A stretch of DNA of 51,828 nucleotides from Peptococcaceae bacterium BICA1-8 (GTDB lineage Bacteria; Bacillota; Peptococcia; Peptococcales; BICA1-8). Numbering within the stretch: position 1 is the first letter of the stretch; every line of letters begins with the position of its first letter. The notes under the pieces were generated by a model. That model saw only the letters and a program-made list of their open reading frames with translations. It had not been told where the DNA came from and made no database searches. Below are positions 1 through 6,163 of the stretch, piece by piece. The stretch lies in assembly GCA_000802045.1 (NCBI GenBank), contig JUEF01000094.1:1-51828 (forward strand), in the 5' to 3' direction. Position numbers and translations under genes: made by a program.

Positions 1-429
1 TTTCAATCCACGCCCCCATACAGGGAGCGACAATAAAAAAGAGGACCATTTAAACGATTTAAGAATTTCAATCCACGCCCCCATACAGGGAGCGACGTTT
101 TAATATCCCGAATAACCAAAGGATGAATTAAAATTTCAATCCACGCCCCCATACAGGGAGCGACATAATTAGTCCTGCGTATGCACCATCTGATTTGGGT
201 ATTTCAATCCACGCCCCCATACAGGGAGCGACGCATAATGGGTTAATATTGGCATTGGCTACACTTATTTCAATCCACGCCCCCATACAGGGAGCGACTT
301 ATTTTAATTTAATTTGTTTTCTTTATACATTGATTTCAATCCACGCCCCCATACAGGGAGCGACATATCTAAAGCAGACGCATTGAAGTTTGTAAAAATT
401 TCAATCCACGCCCCCATACAGGGAGCGAC
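1..429 (-). CRISPR. Type I-C CRISPR array, 7 repeats visible, truncated by window edge
   Basis: Near-identical 32-bp repeats lie at 65-96, 133-164, 201-232, 267-298, 333-364 and 398-429, with a 31-bp copy cut by the window edge at 1-31. Spacers are 33-36 bp. Read on the minus strand, each repeat starts GTCGCTCCC, has a loop, then GGGGGC, and ends GTGGATTGAAAT, the classic type I-C repeat with a 6-7 bp stem and an 11-nt crRNA 5' handle. The array is therefore transcribed leftward, in the same direction as the cas genes. The leader-proximal (newest) end is 398-429 and older spacers lie beyond position 1. All visible repeats are identical, so there is no sign of the decaying distal end. Confidence 0.98.
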
Positions 430-596
430 AGCAAAAATGAACAAAAACTGGTTTGAATTCCAGTGTTTTGGTCATTTTTTACAATCCTATTCTTAAACCA
501 CATCACTCCTATCATTTGTTTTACTTTTTTTAAAAGATTATCATTATATTTTAGGTGCGAAAGCTCTAGCTATTTCGTGTTCGCTAGCCATTCGCA
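430..596 (-). promoter_or_regulatory. CRISPR leader between cas2 and the array
   Basis: This AT-rich gap separates the cas2 stop from the first repeat and is where the minus-strand array promoter must lie. A TATAAT hexamer reads leftward at 548-543, without a convincing -35. Nearer cas2, at about 552-596, is an imperfect inverted repeat (GTGCGAA ... TTCGCAC on the minus strand, with inner GCTAGC/AGCTAG). I recall a stem of this kind just after cas2 in other I-C loci. It may act as cas-operon terminator, adaptation signal or both. Confidence 0.7.
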
Positions 597-887
597 CTAA
601 ATTATTAATGTGCCCTCAACATCAAAAGACTCCTTTATACCTATGTGCACAATTTTGTTTTTGTAATTATTACCCAAATAATAAAATCGCAAGCTATCTT
701 TATCTTTATCAATAATTTGCTCAAGTTTATGCTGAACCTCGCGGCATTTAGCCGCATCCAATATACACTCAAACACTGAATTTTGAACACGTTGACCATA
801 ATTCACGCATTGCTTTGCAACCTGGCGCAAACGTTTTCTACCAAGTGGCGTTTCTGTATTTACATCATAGGTTATCAACACTAACAT
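597..887 (-). CDS. cas2: CRISPR-associated endoribonuclease Cas2 (type I-C)
   Basis: The product is 96 aa, the normal Cas2 size. The N-terminal beta strand MLVLITYDVNT carries the conserved Asp, followed by the RVQNSVFECIL segment typical of I-C Cas2. Cas2 dimers bridge two Cas1 dimers in the spacer-integration complex. I chose the ATG at 887 because AGGTGA lies a few bases upstream; an in-frame upstream start at 905 would overlap the cas1 stop and has no ribosome site of its own. It is the last gene of the cas operon, 11 nt before its start is the cas1 stop region, and the array leader follows. Confidence 0.95.
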   Translation of the reverse strand: MLVLITYDVNTETPLGRKRLRQVAKQCVNYGQRVQNSVFECILDAAKCREVQHKLEQIIDKDKDSLRFYYLGNNYKNKIVHIGIKESFDVEGTLII

Positions 888-895
888 TTTATCAC

Positions 896-1927
896 CTACT
901 TCCACATAAACGTTGGATATCCGTCCAGGTCGCCGCGAATAAACCTAGCCAACAGCATTGCCTGTGTATAAGGGACAAGTCCCCATTCTAATTTCTCTTG
1001 CAAAAATGGATGTGTGATTTTCTCCTGCTTCCTAGTCTGCCAAGCTTTCAATATGGTTTTTCTTGTATCATCATCCATAATAACTGCACCATTTTCTTTT
1101 TGGGTAAAACCGTCTGCACTTACTTCTCTTTTGTTGATTAGGGAAATAACAAAGCGATCGGCATAAACTGGACGCAACTCTTCCATCACATCAAGAGCAA
1201 GTGAAACTCTCCCTGGTCTATCCCGATGCAAAAATCCTACATAAGGATCAAGTCCAACTGTTTCCAATGCTGCTGCAACATCATGTGCCAAAAGTGTATA
1301 CACAAAAGATAACATTGCATTAACATTATCAAGAGGGGGGCGTTTATTCCGGCAATTAAAATAAAAAGAATCTTTTTGCTGAAGAATTAGATCATCAAAC
1401 ACACTAAAGTATTGTGATGCTGCTTCCCCCTCATAACCTCTGCGTTGCTCTAAATTCTCACTTTGTTCAATTAATTTTAGAGAATTTACAAGAACTTTAG
1501 AAACCTTTTTTAACTTATCAACATCAAGTCGTATTGCATAATCACGAGTTGCACGCTCAATCACCCAACGTGCATTATAAATCTTCCCTAGAATAAAATT
1601 TCTAGCAATTTTATTGCTTTCTTCTGGGCTGTCCGACAGTCTATATTGAGCCTTTCGTAAAGTAACATTACCCCTAACCTCACCAACTACCCTTGCTAGA
1701 AATCTACCACTTTGCTTCATAAAGCTTAATGCAATATTCCGTTTTGCACATGCACCCATTAATGCTGGACTTGCACCAGTATAACCAAAGGCAACAATTC
1801 CCTCAAGATTATGTAATGGGATTCTTGAGACCTCTATTTCTTCTTTTAAAATCACAATATTTTCTCCATCAAGCGATAAATAAGTATTCGGAGAAGTTAC
1901 ATAAAGTGTATTAAGTAGCTTTCTCAT
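896..1927 (-). CDS. cas1: CRISPR-associated endonuclease/integrase Cas1 (type I-C)
   Basis: The product is 343 aa, full length for I-C Cas1, the integrase that inserts new spacers at the leader end of the array together with Cas2. The N-terminal beta domain (1-80) is followed by the helical catalytic domain. Metal ligands are visible as Glu166 in YEGEAAS, His234 in GFLHRDRPGR and Asp246 with Glu249 in LDVMEELRP. The start codon overlaps the cas4 stop by 4 nt (ATGA), indicating translational coupling. No key residue is missing, so adaptation should be functional. Confidence 0.97.
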   Translation of the reverse strand: MRKLLNTLYVTSPNTYLSLDGENIVILKEEIEVSRIPLHNLEGIVAFGYTGASPALMGACAKRNIALSFMKQSGRFLARVVGEVRGNVTLRKAQYRLSDSPEESNKIARNFILGKIYNARWVIERATRDYAIRLDVDKLKKVSKVLVNSLKLIEQSENLEQRRGYEGEAASQYFSVFDDLILQQKDSFYFNCRNKRPPLDNVNAMLSFVYTLLAHDVAAALETVGLDPYVGFLHRDRPGRVSLALDVMEELRPVYADRFVISLINKREVSADGFTQKENGAVIMDDDTRKTILKAWQTRKQEKITHPFLQEKLEWGLVPYTQAMLLARFIRGDLDGYPTFMWK

Positions 1928-2595
1928 TCCCCTACCTCCAAAAGACTTTTCTTAATATAATAATCAACGGAGGGATTTTTACATAACTTTGGTATACAAA
2001 TCTCAGTTAGCGAGCAAGCTTTACATTTTTTAGATGGTTTGACTTTAGGTGTATATCTCCTATCATATAATTCATGCATTTCTTTAACCATTATTTTTAC
2101 CCGCTGACGCAACCCATCTTCCAGTATAATTTTAAGCCTGCGTTTTGTTTCCCCATAGAACATAAAAGCTTCAGGAATTTTACATAATAGCATTTCCTCA
2201 AGACACATTGCTTGAGCACATAGCTGCAAAGCATCAGACTCATCTTCTTTTGGTTTACCCCGTTTGTATTCTACAGGAATAGGCTTATAAGCTCCGTCTC
2301 TACCGAAAATACTTACCCCATCTATAGCCCTATGCAATTCAACAACATCACAAGCCCCGGTTATTCCAAGTGAACGCGAGAAAATTGCCATGCCCCGGGA
2401 AATAATTAAATCTCCACGCTTTTCTTTTAAGGTGTTATCATGTGTTTTCTCATGAAGAATTTGGCCTTCAATTGTACGAAGGTTTTCTTGCCATTGCTGT
2501 TCAATGTGTATTAATGCCCATTGACGCTTACAAAATGAAAAGTGCTGTATACCTGACAATAGCAAAAAATCTTCATCTTTATATTCTGTACTCAT
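1924..2595 (-). CDS. cas4: CRISPR-associated exonuclease Cas4 (type I-C)
   Basis: The product is 223 aa. Cas4 trims pre-spacers and enforces PAM selection with Cas1-Cas2. The iron-sulfur cysteines are Cys22 (FSFCKRQW) and a C-terminal group at about 191, 194, 200 and 205 (CKACSLTEIC). The RecB-like nuclease core shows Asp83 and Glu109/Lys111 (VEYKRGKP). It overlaps both neighbours by 4 nt, cas7c upstream and cas1 downstream, so the adaptation genes are translated as a coupled unit. It is complete. Confidence 0.95.
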   Translation of the reverse strand: MSTEYKDEDFLLLSGIQHFSFCKRQWALIHIEQQWQENLRTIEGQILHEKTHDNTLKEKRGDLIISRGMAIFSRSLGITGACDVVELHRAIDGVSIFGRDGAYKPIPVEYKRGKPKEDESDALQLCAQAMCLEEMLLCKIPEAFMFYGETKRRLKIILEDGLRQRVKIMVKEMHELYDRRYTPKVKPSKKCKACSLTEICIPKLCKNPSVDYYIKKSLLEVGE

Positions 2596-3473
2596 ATCAT
2601 TCTAATGCATTGTACTTCTTTTGGAATTTTTTCTGTATCTACACTTATCTTATAATCAGAATATCTTCTAGCTGGTTTACTTTCATCATTACGATCTATT
2701 GTTACTGTATCGAATAACTTATAAGCTTGAGTATTTCCAAATTCACTTTGATGTTTAAATACAACTAATTCTCTAACATTCATTTTTCCTCTTGCAGCAG
2801 AATGATCATGCTCAAACATATTTATAATTGCTTCCCACAGAAGCTGTAAATCATCCTCTGAAAATCCTGTTACATTTCTTGCTAAATTAGCAGATATATA
2901 GCCTTCTGCTCTATATAAAGCATAGGGTACTATATGTTTTCTACCCATTTCAGTATCCTTTTTCTTAGAGTCTTCTTCGGTTGTTATTGCAACTCGTGTA
3001 ATAGTTATTTCTTGTTGAACTATTGGGTCAACACTTCTTGCAAACCCTATTTGAACAGGACCCCTAACTTGTCCACAATTTAACTTTGCTTTTACAAAAG
3101 TAACCATAACCGCTCCAAATGTTCTTATATCAAAGAAATTTGAGCACATAAAATCTCTGATCTTACCATCTTTTTCGCCCTTACTCTTTTGTGCTTCTTC
3201 AGCTGTTATTCCTAAATATTCATAAGCTGATTTATCACTTGTATTTAATGGAACCCCCTCCTTTATATAAATTTTGTAACCCTTACTATCACCTTTCACT
3301 GTTTCAATATAATTTCTAATTTTCCTTTTTAAACATACATCTGTAACTATGCCATAGCCTGTTTCAGCATCTATCCTTGGCATATTACCGGCATCAGGAT
3401 CTCCATTAGGATTTCCGTTTTCAACCTCAAACAAAATTACAAATTCATATCTGTTTTTAATTATTTCGCTCAT
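2592..3473 (-). CDS. cas7c: Type I-C Cascade backbone protein Cas7 (Csd2)
   Basis: The product is 293 aa. Cas7 polymerises along the crRNA to form the helical backbone of the effector. The I-C signature NGNPNGDPDAGNMPR sits at residues 19-33, followed by the conserved VTDVCLKRKIRN segment. The later region contains the QIGFARSVDPI and RKHIVPYALYR blocks seen in the family. The start is preceded by GGAG and lies 2 nt after the cas8c stop; the stop overlaps cas4. Cas7 subunits kink the crRNA every sixth base. That periodicity matters for the regulatory RNA described at 6064. Confidence 0.96.
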   Translation of the reverse strand: MSEIIKNRYEFVILFEVENGNPNGDPDAGNMPRIDAETGYGIVTDVCLKRKIRNYIETVKGDSKGYKIYIKEGVPLNTSDKSAYEYLGITAEEAQKSKGEKDGKIRDFMCSNFFDIRTFGAVMVTFVKAKLNCGQVRGPVQIGFARSVDPIVQQEITITRVAITTEEDSKKKDTEMGRKHIVPYALYRAEGYISANLARNVTGFSEDDLQLLWEAIINMFEHDHSAARGKMNVRELVVFKHQSEFGNTQAYKLFDTVTIDRNDESKPARRYSDYKISVDTEKIPKEVQCIRMI

Positions 3474-3475
3474 AA

Positions 3476-3850
3476 TTAATTCTCCTCACTTTTTATATTA
3501 TTTTTTTTATATAATGCATTTCTTTGATGATAATAACCTAAAATAAACACGCCTTGTTCATCTAACAACAAATTTGATGGGAATGGATTATTTTCAATAC
3601 TAAGCCTCTCTAGTATAGCAGCTATTTTTTTATCACTTGTATAACCATATTCTGCTTTTGAAATATGGTGTTGTGATAATCTTAATAAAATTGGAAAAAC
3701 AGATCCTGGTGTTGCACAAGCCGATGTAAAATACTTGTCTTTAATGGTTGTATTTATTTTTGGATTTGCATCAAGCTGCGCCTTTTCTAAAACTGCAAAT
3801 AATCTTCCGAAAATATATGCCCTATTATCGCTCTGCTCATTAAGTGCCAT
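3476..3850 (-). CDS. cas11c: Cas11c small subunit from an internal start inside cas8c
   Basis: In type I-C systems the small subunit is not a separate gene but is translated from an internal site in cas8c (established for this subtype). Here an in-frame ATG at 3850 (MALNEQSDNRAYIFGRL) has a perfect AAGGAGGT Shine-Dalgarno at 3858-3865, only 7 nt upstream. Such a site in the middle of a coding sequence is hard to explain otherwise. The product is 124 aa, the expected size for Cas11, helix-rich, and corresponds to residues 474 onward of Cas8c. Two or so copies would line the Cascade belly and stabilise the displaced strand. Confidence 0.87.
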   Translation of the reverse strand: MALNEQSDNRAYIFGRLFAVLEKAQLDANPKINTTIKDKYFTSACATPGSVFPILLRLSQHHISKAEYGYTSDKKIAAILERLSIENNPFPSNLLLDEQGVFILGYYHQRNALYKKNNIKSEEN

Positions 3851-5269
3851 TGTTAATACCTCCTTAAATTTGTTAGTGGTTTTATATTTACGTAATAAAT
3901 ACCCTTTAATTATTGATACTTTATAATAATTTATATCCTTTTCTGCTCTAATTCTTAGCATTATGGAATTATACAAGCTTGCAGGATATGGAAAGCCTGT
4001 AATAATAGCCTTTAAAGTAGCTCCAGCCATTAACGGTGTAGCCGCTTTATCATTAGACTTTAGAGATACAGTTTCATTTAATAATCTCCACACTGAAAAA
4101 GTATCAGGATCTGTAGGATATTGCTTTTCTATTCTCAGATCTTGGTAATGTATAGCTATTTTCTTGACAAATTCACCAAAAGAGTTAGAAATAAAAAACC
4201 TTACTGCTAATCTTGCTGCATTTGGTGATATTGCAAGTATATGAAAATTTGTTTTTTCATCAAAAATATCTGACATCTCGTCAATTGGCTTACCCTGTGC
4301 TATTTTTTCAAAAATAGACTTTACTTCACTTGCTGCTACTTCATCTTTAGCTAAATTTTCATCATTATTTACCGTTCCACCATTTATATATAGCGACATA
4401 AAGTCTTGATAAATTTTCTTGGGACTCTCTGCCCAAAATACAATTGTTGCATCTCCCAAATATATTTTATGAGCAGTATCTGCTAGTAAATAATTCAAAA
4501 CTGTAGTATAAGCAAATGTTGCATATTCACTTACAGGTGAGTTCAGTCCTTGTTGTTTGTCCCGACCGTAAGACTCATAGGCACGTTCATTAAATGAGAC
4601 CATAGAGCCACCTACAGATTGTGCACCGCGAACACCCTTGATACTTGGATGCAATCTAGCAATAGACCTTTCCTTGCCAGTTACAAGGCATTGCATAACA
4701 TTGGTATTATCTGAATTACTATTGTATTTTTCCCAAGCTTGTCTAATTTCTTTGTTATGATGAACAAATTCCCCACCATCAACCTTAAATACTAAATTTG
4801 CAACAGATAATATTTCATCCAAATATTCTGTTATAGAAGGATGTTCTATAGCCCTATCAATATCCCAATTACTCACAAAATTAATAACTGCTTTTGCTGT
4901 AGCATTATCAATATTTTGTAAAACATTTGTATGCAATTCCTTAAAAGCTTTAAAACATTTCTTTGATCTTTCAGGCTCTCCTTTATTATCTACACCAAAT
5001 ATATAGCTTGAGTTCTCACATAGGAAATTTGACTTTATTCCGACTGATTTCTTTACTTGTTCCGGTACTTCCATACTTTGTGGAACTTCTATTATTCTCT
5101 TACCCCTCTGAACACCTATTTTCATAGGAATAATATTTAATAATTCTCCATCTAATGATAAATTAACTGCATATGATACATTAGCATTGCAATAGCTTAA
5201 TTTTGGTATGTAACTATCTTCATCATTTGCCAAAATTTCATAATAGTTAACTAAGGACTGTAAGATCAT
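3476..5269 (-). CDS. cas8c: Type I-C Cascade large subunit Cas8c (Csd1)
   Basis: The product is about 597 aa, normal for Csd1. Cas8c recognises the PAM (TTC in I-C) and recruits Cas3. Family landmarks are the MILQSLVNYYEILA N-terminus, the CLVTGKERSIARLHPSIKGV block and the VSFNERAYESYG and FWAESP stretches. I place the start at the ATG at 5269, which overlaps the cas5c stop (ATGA) and has GAGGTG 8 nt upstream; an extension to 5284 is less likely. The gene also encodes Cas11c from an internal start at 3850. There are no frameshifts. Confidence 0.95.
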   Translation of the reverse strand: MILQSLVNYYEILANDEDSYIPKLSYCNANVSYAVNLSLDGELLNIIPMKIGVQRGKRIIEVPQSMEVPEQVKKSVGIKSNFLCENSSYIFGVDNKGEPERSKKCFKAFKELHTNVLQNIDNATAKAVINFVSNWDIDRAIEHPSITEYLDEILSVANLVFKVDGGEFVHHNKEIRQAWEKYNSNSDNTNVMQCLVTGKERSIARLHPSIKGVRGAQSVGGSMVSFNERAYESYGRDKQQGLNSPVSEYATFAYTTVLNYLLADTAHKIYLGDATIVFWAESPKKIYQDFMSLYINGGTVNNDENLAKDEVAASEVKSIFEKIAQGKPIDEMSDIFDEKTNFHILAISPNAARLAVRFFISNSFGEFVKKIAIHYQDLRIEKQYPTDPDTFSVWRLLNETVSLKSNDKAATPLMAGATLKAIITGFPYPASLYNSIMLRIRAEKDINYYKVSIIKGYLLRKYKTTNKFKEVLTMALNEQSDNRAYIFGRLFAVLEKAQLDANPKINTTIKDKYFTSACATPGSVFPILLRLSQHHISKAEYGYTSDKKIAAILERLSIENNPFPSNLLLDEQGVFILGYYHQRNALYKKNNIKSEEN

Positions 5270-5922
5270 CTGAACACCTCGCAACCTGATAAGTCAATAA
5301 TTCCATTACGCATTATTGCTCTAAAAAACATTGGTTTGATATCCTCAGGATTAGTAAAATCCATATCATAGAGCATATACCCCAAGTCTTTTTCTCCTGT
5401 CAAGCTAGATTTTGGTAAATCATCCTCAATTAATCTAAAATTTGCCGGAAATTCTCTGCATCCAAAGCAAGGATTATGATAACATTGACCATTTCTCATC
5501 CTCCGAAGCGCTATGTTATAATGTTTTTCTATTGCATCCGTTTCTCCCGCCTTGCCTGTTAGCTCAAAATGGGCTTCAATTATATAACGAACATTTTTAA
5601 GAACCATTGACGCTCTTTGTTGTCTATCTGCATTAGTATTTATGTATAGTGGTTTAGTTCCACCATTCATAACAGAATCAACTGTGTTAGCCGATATTTT
5701 TGAACTAACTTCATTTCGTCTTATATTTGTAAATTCAATAGGATTGTATACATGAATCTTGTCTATATGCCATGTTATTGCCGGTTTCCAATAAATTGCA
5801 TCTATTATGCCACGTGCTACAGATGGTGTTATTACATCATAACTAACTCTTTCCACCTTCATTTCCGGACGAGTTATAAGTGCATAATCCCCCCAAACCT
5901 CTAATTTGATTCCATACCCCAT
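5266..5922 (-). CDS. cas5c: Type I-C crRNA-processing Cascade subunit Cas5 (Cas5d/Cas5c)
   Basis: The product is about 218 aa. In I-C, which lacks Cas6, Cas5 is the ribonuclease that cuts pre-crRNA at the base of the repeat hairpin and then holds the 11-nt handle. The N-terminus (MGYGIKLEVWGDYALITRPEMKVER) and the YDVITPSVARGIIDAIYWKP segment are family hallmarks. The ATG at 5922 has GAGGAG 8 nt upstream; GTG 5931 and ATG 5928 are in frame but overlap or crowd that site. It is the first gene of the Cascade operon. Its 5' leader contains the target of the crRNA-like element at 6064. Confidence 0.94.
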   Translation of the reverse strand: MGYGIKLEVWGDYALITRPEMKVERVSYDVITPSVARGIIDAIYWKPAITWHIDKIHVYNPIEFTNIRRNEVSSKISANTVDSVMNGGTKPLYINTNADRQQRASMVLKNVRYIIEAHFELTGKAGETDAIEKHYNIALRRMRNGQCYHNPCFGCREFPANFRLIEDDLPKSSLTGEKDLGYMLYDMDFTNPEDIKPMFFRAIMRNGIIDLSGCEVFR

Positions 5923-5941
5923 TTTCATCACTCCTCTTTTC

Positions 5942-5975
5942 TTATTATAGTTTTTAAAAAAGATCTTGTTGTAAA
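5942..5975 (+). promoter_or_regulatory. Predicted Cascade target (protospacer) over the cas5c promoter, with TTC PAM
   Basis: The plus strand at 5942-5961 matches the sequence following the degenerate repeat (6093-6112) at 18 of 20 positions. The two mismatches fall at guide positions 6 and 18, exactly the bases flipped out of the duplex in type I Cascade. The three bases just upstream (5939-5941) are TTC, the canonical I-C PAM. Beyond position 20 the match ends, which should permit binding without full R-loop formation or Cas3 cleavage. The site spans the predicted cas5c transcription start and 5' untranslated region. The end coordinate assumes a 34-nt guide. Confidence 0.85.
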
Positions 5976-6002
5976 TTTATACCAGATTATTAATTTTGTC
6001 AA
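5976..6002 (-). promoter_or_regulatory. Predicted promoter of the cas5c-cas2 operon
   Basis: On the minus strand a perfect TTGACA (6002-5997) is followed by an extended -10 (TGG then TATAAA at 5981-5976) with a 15-bp spacer; TAAATT at 5979-5974 gives a 17-bp alternative. Transcription would start near 5969, about 47 nt ahead of the cas5c ATG. The start region lies inside the predicted Cascade target. Confidence 0.65.
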
Positions 6003-6028
6003 CTAAGTTTATTTAAGCTTATTTATTG

Positions 6029-6057
6029 TTGACAAGAAAGTTTATAAGTGTTAACAT
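6029..6057 (+). promoter_or_regulatory. Promoter of the crRNA-like RNA
   Basis: A perfect TTGACA (6029-6034), a 17-bp spacer and TAACAT (6052-6057, 4/6 to consensus) form a sigma-A promoter reading rightward, divergent from the cas operon. Seven bases past the -10 is 6064, the first base (G of GTC) of the degenerate repeat, so the transcript would begin with the repeat itself. Confidence 0.75.
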
Positions 6058-6063
6058 CCAACT

Positions 6064-6126
6064 GTCATTTCGAATGAAATGTGGATTGAAATTTATTTTA
6101 GTTTTTAAAGAACGCTCTTAGGCCAA
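6064..6126 (+). ncRNA. crRNA-like regulatory RNA: degenerate I-C repeat plus one guide (CreR-like)
   Basis: 6064-6092 is a 29-nt degenerate repeat. It shares the GTC at the 5' end and the final 12 bases GTGGATTGAAAT with the array repeat. Its stem arms are completely different in sequence (CATTTC/GAAATG around GAAT), yet pair perfectly and occupy the same place as the array stem. The Cas5 recognition hairpin and 11-nt handle are thus preserved by compensatory change. The following bases (6093 onward) act as the guide and match the cas5c leader at 5942 next to a TTC PAM. There is no second repeat and no full-length self match, as in the CreR autoregulators described for other type I and V systems. 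That it represses cas5c is inference. The 3' end is a guess from normal guide length. Confidence 0.85.
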
Positions 6127-6128
6127 GT

Positions 6129-6160
6129 CAAGTAGCCAATGGTATCTCATTGGCTACTTG
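6129..6160. terminator. 12-bp perfect hairpin after cas3 and the crRNA-like RNA
   Basis: CAAGTAGCCAAT (6129-6140) and ATTGGCTACTTG (6149-6160) form a perfect 12-bp stem with an 8-nt loop. It lies directly downstream of the cas3 stop on the minus strand and just downstream of the guide on the plus strand. Neither side has a strong T run, so it may be a weak terminator or a 3'-end protecting hairpin rather than a classic intrinsic terminator. Confidence 0.5.
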
Positions 6161-6163
6161 CAT

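Noticed and set aside
233-266. 10-base identity between a CRISPR spacer and the hairpin near 6150
   Set aside because: A 10-mer match is expected by chance many times over for six spacers against 52 kb, and no TTC flank or extension supports it.
195-496. Overlapping plus-strand reading frames with repeated SIHAPIQGAT peptide
   Set aside because: They are translations of the CRISPR repeats; each unit corresponds to one 32-bp repeat.
6064-6163. CreTA-type toxin-antitoxin at the cas3-cas5c gap
   Set aside because: I found no small toxin-like reading frame with a ribosome site in the gap, and the guide matches the cas5c promoter rather than a toxin promoter, so autorepression fits better.
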